Source of the DNA: Oxalobacter formigenes
Lineage (GTDB): Bacteria; Pseudomonadota; Gammaproteobacteria; Burkholderiales; Burkholderiaceae_D
Direction of reading: 5' to 3'
Length of the DNA: 19,695 bases
Assembly (NCBI GenBank): GCA_019424645.1
Contig: JAHYZB010000073.1
Coordinates: forward strand, 28,084 to 47,778
Made by a program: the position numbers and the translations under genes. Under the pieces are notes generated by a model, which made no database searches, was not told where the DNA came from, and was given only the letters and a program-made list of their open reading frames with translations. Of the stretch, positions 15,120 to 19,695 are shown piece by piece; position 1 is the stretch's first letter; the number at the start of each line of letters is the position of its first letter.

Positions 15120-15929
15120 ATGCCTGATCGTTATGCCGTCATAGGAAATCCTGTTGTCCACAGTAAATCGCCTGAGATTCATGCCTTGTTTGCATCCGGA
15201 ACCGGGCAGGATATGGAATATGGTCGATTGATGGCACCTTTGGAAGGCTTTGATGGAACAGTCAGGAAATTCATTGAAGACGGTGGCAAAGGACTGAATG
15301 TAACAGTGCCATTCAAATTTGACGCATTCAATCTGGCAACAGAATTGACCCCAAGAGCCAAGATGGCAGGGGCGGTCAATACACTGGTTTTCAAAGATGG
15401 CATTATCGTCGGTGACAATACGGATGGCGCAGGTCTGGTGGCCGATATTACAGTAAATGCCGGTATTTCCCTTTTAAATAGCCGGATTCTCCTTCTGGGT
15501 GCTGGTGGCGCCGCTTATGGTGTCATGCTTCCTCTTCTTGAACAGAAGCCAGCCTTTATTCATATCGCAAACAGAAGTGTGGCAAAGGCTGAAGAATTGG
15601 CGAAACAGTTCTCTGATTTTGGAAATACAAATGCTTTTGCCTATGATGAGCTGAAAGAACCGTACGACATTGTCATCAATGCGACTTCTGCCGGACTGTC
15701 GAATGCGATGCCACCGGTTTCCAAAATTATTTTTGCTGATAATGCGCTGGCTCTGGATATGGTGTATGCCAACAAGCCTACAGCATTCATGCAATTTGCG
15801 AGGCAGAGTGGAGTGAAAGGTCGAGACGGTTTCGGGATGCTGGTGGAGCAGGCGGCTGAATCGTTTTTTGTCTGGCGTGGCGTCAAACCGGATACTAAAC
15901 CGGTATTTTCTCATTTCGGGCGTGAATAA
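15120..15929 (+). CDS. aroE: Shikimate dehydrogenase (NADP+)
   Basis: Reduces 3-dehydroshikimate to shikimate, the fourth step of the shikimate pathway. 269 residues, typical for the family (272 in E. coli). Seen: substrate site NPVVHSKSP (10-18), NVTVPFK with catalytic K66 (60-66), AGAVNT (83-88), GDNTDG with catalytic D102 (98-103), the nucleotide-binding GAGGAAYGV (127-135), NRSVAKA (151-157) and the C-terminal GFGMLVEQAA. The position after GAGGAA that is usually arginine in bacterial AroE is tyrosine here. This may be tolerated but is a visible difference. No convincing Shine-Dalgarno before the ATG. The stop TAA overlaps the mtgA start by one base (TAATG), so the two are translationally linked. 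Confidence 0.96.
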   Translation: MPDRYAVIGNPVVHSKSPEIHALFASGTGQDMEYGRLMAPLEGFDGTVRKFIEDGGKGLNVTVPFKFDAFNLATELTPRAKMAGAVNTLVFKDGIIVGDNTDGAGLVADITVNAGISLLNSRILLLGAGGAAYGVMLPLLEQKPAFIHIANRSVAKAEELAKQFSDFGNTNAFAYDELKEPYDIVINATSAGLSNAMPPVSKIIFADNALALDMVYANKPTAFMQFARQSGVKGRDGFGMLVEQAAESFFVWRGVKPDTKPVFSHFGRE

Positions 15930-16648
15930 TGGCGAAAATAAAGGAACTTGTCGCACTTTGCCGGAAATACTGGCGATGGATTGTCTTTGTTCCGTTCGGA
16001 CTTATACTGGCGATGCAGATCTATTTTTTCTTTCAGATTGCCTGGTGGGTTCATTTCAATCCGAGTTCAACCAGCTTTATGCGACAGCAACTTTCTGTTT
16101 TGCAGGAAAAGAACCCGAAAGCGAAGTTGCAACATAAATGGGTGCCCTATAAACGCATTTCGCGTAATCTGAAGCGGGCGGTCATTGCATCCGAAGATTC
16201 GAATTTCACCGACCATGAAGGTGTGGAGTGGGAAGCGCTTTTAAAAGCATATGAAAAAAATAGCAAGAAAGGAAAAATTGTTGCCGGTGGTTCTACTATC
16301 ACACAACAGCTGGCCAAAAATCTCTTTCTTTCCGGCAGTCGCAGTTATGCGAGAAAAGTTCAGGAACTTGTTATTACCTACATGCTCGAGTTCTGGATGG
16401 AGAAGGAGCGGATATTCGAGCTTTACCTGAATCTGGTTGAGTTCGGTACTGGTGTATTCGGTGCTGAGGCGGCTGCTCGCCATTATTACGGGACTTCTGC
16501 TGCCAATCTCAGTGCAGGACAGGCCGCCAAGCTCGCGGCGATGTTGCCAAAGCCCAGGTATTTCGATTCGCACCGGAATTCTGCTTATCTGATGCGAAGG
16601 ACTTCTCTTATTTTGAGAAGAATGGGTTCGGCTGACGTGCCAAGATAA
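15929..16648 (+). CDS. mtgA: Monofunctional biosynthetic peptidoglycan transglycosylase
   Basis: Glycosyltransferase family 51 enzyme that polymerises lipid II into glycan strands in the periplasm, without the transpeptidase domain of the bifunctional penicillin-binding proteins. 239 residues (242 in E. coli MtgA). A membrane helix near the N-terminus (about 16-38, WRWIVFVPFGLILAMQ onward) anchors the enzyme. The GT51 motifs are complete: VIASEDSNFTDHEG (85-98) with catalytic E89, GGSTITQQLAKNLFL (120-134), RKVQELVITYMLE (142-154) and the following NLVEFGTGVFGAEAAARHYY. It overlaps the aroE stop by one base. No signs of truncation. The following 202-base gap separates it from corA. Confidence 0.96.
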   Translation: MAKIKELVALCRKYWRWIVFVPFGLILAMQIYFFFQIAWWVHFNPSSTSFMRQQLSVLQEKNPKAKLQHKWVPYKRISRNLKRAVIASEDSNFTDHEGVEWEALLKAYEKNSKKGKIVAGGSTITQQLAKNLFLSGSRSYARKVQELVITYMLEFWMEKERIFELYLNLVEFGTGVFGAEAAARHYYGTSAANLSAGQAAKLAAMLPKPRYFDSHRNSAYLMRRTSLILRRMGSADVPR

Positions 16649-16676
16649 AAGAATCAATTGTTCTCATGTAACTTGC

Positions 16677-16695
16677 CTGATAAACAGGTTATCAG
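16677..16695. repeat. Small perfect inverted repeat after mtgA
   Basis: CTGATAA (16677-16683) and TTATCAG (16689-16695) are separated by 5 bases. The shorter CCTG/CAGG pair (16676-16679 and 16685-16688) could form a competing stem. No T-tract follows, so it is not a normal terminator. It may be a protein-binding site or chance. The rest of the 16649-16850 gap holds only the candidate corA promoter; I see no gene there. Confidence 0.45.
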
Positions 16696-16761
16696 TACAC
16701 TTGCGCTATTTTCAGTTAGGCAATAATTTAATGGCCATTCAAAATAACGCAATTTGAATGT

Positions 16762-16790
16762 TTGTCATAAAACTGAAATCAGTATGTGAT
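16762..16790 (+). promoter_or_regulatory. Candidate sigma70-like promoter of corA
   Basis: TTGTCA (16762-16767, five of six to the -35 consensus and identical to the rpsT -35 box) and TGTGAT (16785-16790, four of six to the -10 consensus) are 17 bases apart. The expected start is about 55 bases before the corA ATG at 16851. Support is moderate because the -10 box is imperfect. Confidence 0.4.
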
Positions 16791-16850
16791 GTGATCCATC
16801 CCTGATTTCTGCCGACAGAAACCCTGTTAATGTGTCTGAAAGTTTTTCTT

Positions 16851-17819
16851 ATGATCAATGTCTTCGTCCTTCAAAATGGTCGCTTGAATCAGGTACCCAT
16901 CGAATCCAGAACGGATCTGGAAAATGTCGCTCCAATATGGGTCGATATGACCGATCCGACGGAAGAAGAGCGTTCCTGGGTTAAAAGCACCTATGATGTG
17001 ACGATGCCGGATGAAGATGAGGTCAAGGATATCGAAGCGTCTGCGCGATATTACGAAGCGGAAAACGGTGATTTGCACCTGCGGACGGATTTCCGGATTG
17101 ATGATGACGATGAAGGCCCCTCCCAGACCATTACCGTCGCCTTTATTCTGACACGTAACATGCTGTTTTCGATGCATCCGGATGATCTGCCGGTTTTCCG
17201 GCTTGTCAGAATGCGTGCCAGATCGCGTCCCGGGTCCATTACCGATTACAAGGATGTTCTTCTCGACCTGTACGCCACGGATGCGGAATATTCTGCGGAT
17301 GCGCTGGAAGGCATTTATCGTAATCTTGAAGAAGTCAGCAGCAAGGTACTTCAGGAAGAGTTTACCGATCAGGACGCAGCGGCCACCCTCTCTACGATTG
17401 CCAAGGAAGAAGATTTGAATGGCCGTATAAGGCGTACCATGATGGATACGCGACGGGCTGTCAGCTTTTTGATGAGAGGGCGTTTGCTCGATTCGGACCA
17501 GTTTGAAGAAGCACGCCAGATTTTAAGGGACATCGAATCGCTCGACGGCCATACGTCTTTCCTGTTTGAAAAAATCAACTTCCTGATGGATGCCACAGTC
17601 GGTTTCATCAACATCAACCAGAACAAGATCATCAAGATTTTCTCGGTTGCCAGTGTGGCATTCCTGCCGCCGACACTGATCGCCAGTATTTACGGCATGA
17701 ACTTCCGTATCCTGCCTGAGCTGGCATGGGATTTCGGCTATCCGTTTGCGCTTGGGCTGATGGTGGCAAGTGCATTGGCGCCTTTCTGGTATTTCCGTCA
17801 TCGGGGCTGGTTGAAATAA
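16851..17819 (+). CDS. corA: CorA family magnesium/divalent cation transporter
   Basis: Homopentameric inner-membrane channel for Mg2+, also Co2+ or Ni2+ in some members. From ATG 16851 the protein has 322 residues, beginning MINVFVLQNGRLNQV as betaproteobacterial CorA proteins do. An upstream in-frame ATG at 16830 would add seven residues but does not match that start. The large cytoplasmic N-terminal domain is acidic (DEDEVKDIEASARYYE, 54-69; DDDDEGP, 84-90). The long stalk helix leads to membrane helix 1 (about 262-281), the signature YGMN (281-284), a short periplasmic loop ELAWDFG and membrane helix 2 (about 296-316), with basic residues RHRGWLK at the cytoplasmic end. It converges on the radical SAM gene, with 15 bases between the stop codons and no good terminator. 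Confidence 0.94.
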   Translation: MINVFVLQNGRLNQVPIESRTDLENVAPIWVDMTDPTEEERSWVKSTYDVTMPDEDEVKDIEASARYYEAENGDLHLRTDFRIDDDDEGPSQTITVAFILTRNMLFSMHPDDLPVFRLVRMRARSRPGSITDYKDVLLDLYATDAEYSADALEGIYRNLEEVSSKVLQEEFTDQDAAATLSTIAKEEDLNGRIRRTMMDTRRAVSFLMRGRLLDSDQFEEARQILRDIESLDGHTSFLFEKINFLMDATVGFININQNKIIKIFSVASVAFLPPTLIASIYGMNFRILPELAWDFGYPFALGLMVASALAPFWYFRHRGWLK

Positions 17820-17834
17820 ACAGGATTTGTGCCA

Positions 17835-19334
17835 TTATTCACTGTTTTTTCGTCGGTTTTGCCTGATCAGCGCCGTATTGGAAGGATATTTGTTGTCTTC
17901 CCCTTTTTTACCTCTTTCCGCCCGTGGAATGAAATCGGCACCCACAATGGTCCGGGCGGTTGCCATTTCTTCCCCGTTTTCGGACAACCATTCCGTTATC
18001 AATGAAGCAAGCCTTTCCAACGCAATGCCATGCATGGCATTCGTCTTTTGGTAAATCCAGTCGGACAAGGCCATGAAACGTTCGAATGGCAGATCCTTCA
18101 ATATGAACGGTAATGTTTTGATGAAACGGCCAGAATTGGCAATCAAATCCCAATAACGTGCAAAACGTTTCATCCGTTGCATGTCCTGAAATCCGATATC
18201 GGCGGTGGACAAAATCGTATAAGGTGCCGAGGAATCGAAAACCAGGCGGTAGGCATCGGCATGTCTTAATACCGGTGTTCCCCGCAGGCGTTTCAGAATA
18301 CCTACCTGTATCTCATGGGGATTGATATCGACCAGACGGTTGAATCCTTTTGCAAAACTGTCGATATTTTCTCCGGGCAGTCCCACGATCAGATCAGCAT
18401 GCATATGTGCGTGGGTATGTTCTTTCAACCAACGGATATTTTCTTCCGATTTTTCATTGTCCTGTTTTCGGCTGATCAGGCTTTGTACATCGGTATTAAA
18501 AGACTGAACGCCGATTTCCAGTTGCAGAGAACCTGCGGGAAACAGCAGAATGGCTTCTTTCAATGCGTCGGGCAAATGATCCGGAACCAGTTCGAAATGG
18601 GCGAATACGGGGTCCGTTGGCGCAGCTTCCAGCTTCTTCAGGAAAAACTGGATGATTTGAAGGCTTCTTTTAATGTTCAGATTGAAAGTACGATCGACGA
18701 ATTTGAAATTTCTGGCGCCACGATGGTACAGTTTTTCCATCTCGTCGATAAACAGGTCTGTATCGAAGGCCCAGGCTGTTTTGTCAAGAGAAGACAGGCA
18801 GAATTCGCAGCGGAAAGGACATCCGCGGGATGCTTCCACATAAAGTGTACGGTGAGCGATATCTTCGTCAGTATAAAAATCATAAGGCAAAGCGATATCA
18901 GTCATGGCGGGCTGAATGCCCTGATGGATTTTTGAGGAGGGCGTTTTGCCGTCCAGAATCTGCTGGCACAAAGTAGGCAACGTCACTTCACCCCAGCCCC
19001 TGATGACATAATCAGCCAGCTGGACGACAGGCTGGTCTTCCGTTTCATGGGAGACTTCAGGTCCTCCCAGAATAATGATTATCTGGGGGGAAATGGCTTT
19101 GATGAGTGAAACGAGTCTTGTCGTTTCTTCCACATTCCAGATATAAACCGATAATCCCAATATGCGAGGTTTTGCTGACAGGATTTTTTCAGCAAGAACG
19201 GTGACGTCTGCGCCAATGACGAATTCCATCAGTTCCGTTCTTGATTGAAGCACTCCCATATTTGCTTTCAGATAACGAAGCCCAAGTGCTGTATGAGCGT
19301 AGCGGGCATTCAATGTGGAAAGCAATATCGACAT
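17835..19334 (-). CDS. Cobalamin-binding radical SAM protein (DUF4080 type)
   Basis: Radical SAM enzyme of the B12-binding class, substrate unknown. From ATG 19334 it has 499 residues. An N-terminal B12-binding domain (about 1-140) includes LGLSVYIWN (59-67) and ILGGPEVSH (88-96); the classic DxHxxG cobalamin histidine motif is not evident. The iron-sulfur motif RGCPFRCEFC has C172, C176 and C179 in CxxxCxxC spacing. The remaining radical SAM barrel shows EIGVQSFN and HADLIVGLPGE, and the C-terminal part resembles DUF4080. The B12-binding class includes methyltransferases and ring-forming enzymes, so no reaction is assigned. An ATG at 19373 would add 13 residues, but MSILLSTLNARYAH is the better family start. 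No clear Shine-Dalgarno. Confidence 0.92.
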   Translation of the reverse strand: MSILLSTLNARYAHTALGLRYLKANMGVLQSRTELMEFVIGADVTVLAEKILSAKPRILGLSVYIWNVEETTRLVSLIKAISPQIIIILGGPEVSHETEDQPVVQLADYVIRGWGEVTLPTLCQQILDGKTPSSKIHQGIQPAMTDIALPYDFYTDEDIAHRTLYVEASRGCPFRCEFCLSSLDKTAWAFDTDLFIDEMEKLYHRGARNFKFVDRTFNLNIKRSLQIIQFFLKKLEAAPTDPVFAHFELVPDHLPDALKEAILLFPAGSLQLEIGVQSFNTDVQSLISRKQDNEKSEENIRWLKEHTHAHMHADLIVGLPGENIDSFAKGFNRLVDINPHEIQVGILKRLRGTPVLRHADAYRLVFDSSAPYTILSTADIGFQDMQRMKRFARYWDLIANSGRFIKTLPFILKDLPFERFMALSDWIYQKTNAMHGIALERLASLITEWLSENGEEMATARTIVGADFIPRAERGKKGEDNKYPSNTALIRQNRRKNSE

Positions 19335-19645
19335 GGTATTTTTATTCTTTTGGAGAGTATGGACGCCTATCATGAAATAAGGCAGTCAAAAAAACAAGTC
19401 GAATGCACTCCTGGTAATTTGGAAAATAAACGGTCAAAGCCAGGGGATGAGGGAAAAATTGACTGTGGTCAAGCGGGATTTTTGGCTTAAGAAGCTATGA
19501 TAGCTGTTAGCTTGTAAATTGGCTGTAGCACTTGTTTCCGCATGCAAATAGTTGCCTGATGAAACAGTTGCTTCAGCGTTTGATTCCCCAAAGAAACGTA
19601 ATTGTCGTTTAATTGACGTTAAACGGCAAAGTCATCACACACTAC
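19335..19645. other. Intergenic region without a convincing gene
   Basis: About 310 bases between the radical SAM gene and the ATG at 19646. The only open frame of note on the + strand (19245-19490) runs antisense through the end of the radical SAM gene and has no family-like features, so it is not called. A TATGAT box at 19496-19501 sits inside the small repeat AGCTA/TAGCT but has no partner -35 box. The clear element is the hairpin at 19602-19629 (own entry). No tRNA, tmRNA or other RNA gene was recognised. Confidence 0.6.
19602..19629 (+). other. Stem-loop just upstream of the right-edge ATG
   Basis: TTGTCGTTTAA (19602-19612) can pair with TTAAACGGCAA (19619-19629) around the 6-base loop TTGACG. 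That gives 11 base pairs with one G-U wobble, and the inner 7 are perfect Watson-Crick. It ends 16 bases before the ATG at 19646. No T-run follows. It could be a leader hairpin, an operator for a dimeric regulator, or a chance A/T-rich repeat. Confidence 0.55.
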
Positions 19646-19695
19646 ATGGGCACGACAGCAGAAGATTCGTTGAATCCGGAGACCATATCAGGTGG
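19646..19695 (+). CDS. Possible start of a gene running off the right edge
   Basis: From ATG 19646 the frame is open to the end of the window and encodes MGTTAEDSLNPETISG and beyond. The frame is also open upstream to 19613, where a TTG could act as a start. Sixteen residues are too few to name a family. There is no Shine-Dalgarno before the ATG. The idea that a gene begins here rests on the open frame and on the preceding non-coding stretch. Confidence 0.35.
   Translation, partial: MGTTAEDSLNPETISG

Noticed and set aside
17818..17850. A possible bidirectional terminator between corA and the radical SAM gene (AAACAG pairing with CTGTTT, then T-run)
   Set aside because: The stem is only 6 A/T-rich base pairs around an 18-base loop, too weak to support as a terminator.
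19245..19490. An 81-codon open frame on the + strand overlapping the start of the radical SAM gene and the following gap
   Set aside because: More than a third lies antisense to the conserved B12-binding domain, its product has an erratic composition with no recognisable motif, and no ribosome-binding site precedes it.

Overview
The window looks like ordinary chromosomal housekeeping DNA from a betaproteobacterium of the order Burkholderiales. The basis is protein similarity recalled from memory and gene order: dnaX-ybaB-recR, aroQ-accB-accC-prmA with a DUF3426 protein, and RNB nuclease-tonB-aroE-mtgA are all familiar betaproteobacterial neighbourhoods. Base composition appears moderate (about half G+C by eye), low for Burkholderiales. 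Together with the protein style this makes a low-GC Oxalobacteraceae member such as Oxalobacter a good guess, but that is inference and no database was searched. I see no transposase, integrase, phage gene, CRISPR array, tRNA or rRNA.

Layout. (1) 1-3425, + strand: a DNA maintenance operon of dnaX (5' end cut by the window), the nucleoid protein gene ybaB, recR and a divergent cysM-type cysteine synthase gene. (2) 3426-3887: rpsT (ribosomal protein S20) with its own sigma70-like promoter and a hairpin terminator. (3) 3901-9347, - strand, read from right to left: aroQ, accB, accC, prmA, a zinc-ribbon/DUF3426 membrane protein and a PfkB-family kinase. The tight gaps suggest one main transcript. 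It joins shikimate synthesis (AroQ), the first step of fatty acid synthesis (AccB, AccC) and ribosomal protein methylation (PrmA). (4) 9439-11522: a conserved-looking gene of unknown function on the - strand, divergent from mpl (murein peptide recycling). mpl is followed on the + strand by a YqiA-type esterase and an RNase II family exoribonuclease. (5) 14118-16648, + strand: a strong hairpin, a glycine-rich TonB-like protein, aroE and mtgA. AroE and AroQ are steps of the same shikimate pathway, and Mpl and MtgA both act on the cell wall. (6) 16851-19334: a CorA family magnesium/divalent cation transporter gene converging on a cobalamin-binding radical SAM (DUF4080) gene. (7) 19335-19695: about 310 bases without a convincing gene, containing a clear hairpin just before an ATG whose frame runs off the right edge.

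The best item for a second look is in dnaX. An in-frame A AAA AAG heptamer at 978-984 is followed by a -1 frame stop five codons later. This is the layout that makes the short gamma clamp-loader subunit in Escherichia coli. Other points are altered substrate-loop motifs in the cysM product, a possible degenerate nucleotidyltransferase beside mpl, and unassigned hairpins before tonB and near the right edge. I did not find a convincing new multi-gene system here.
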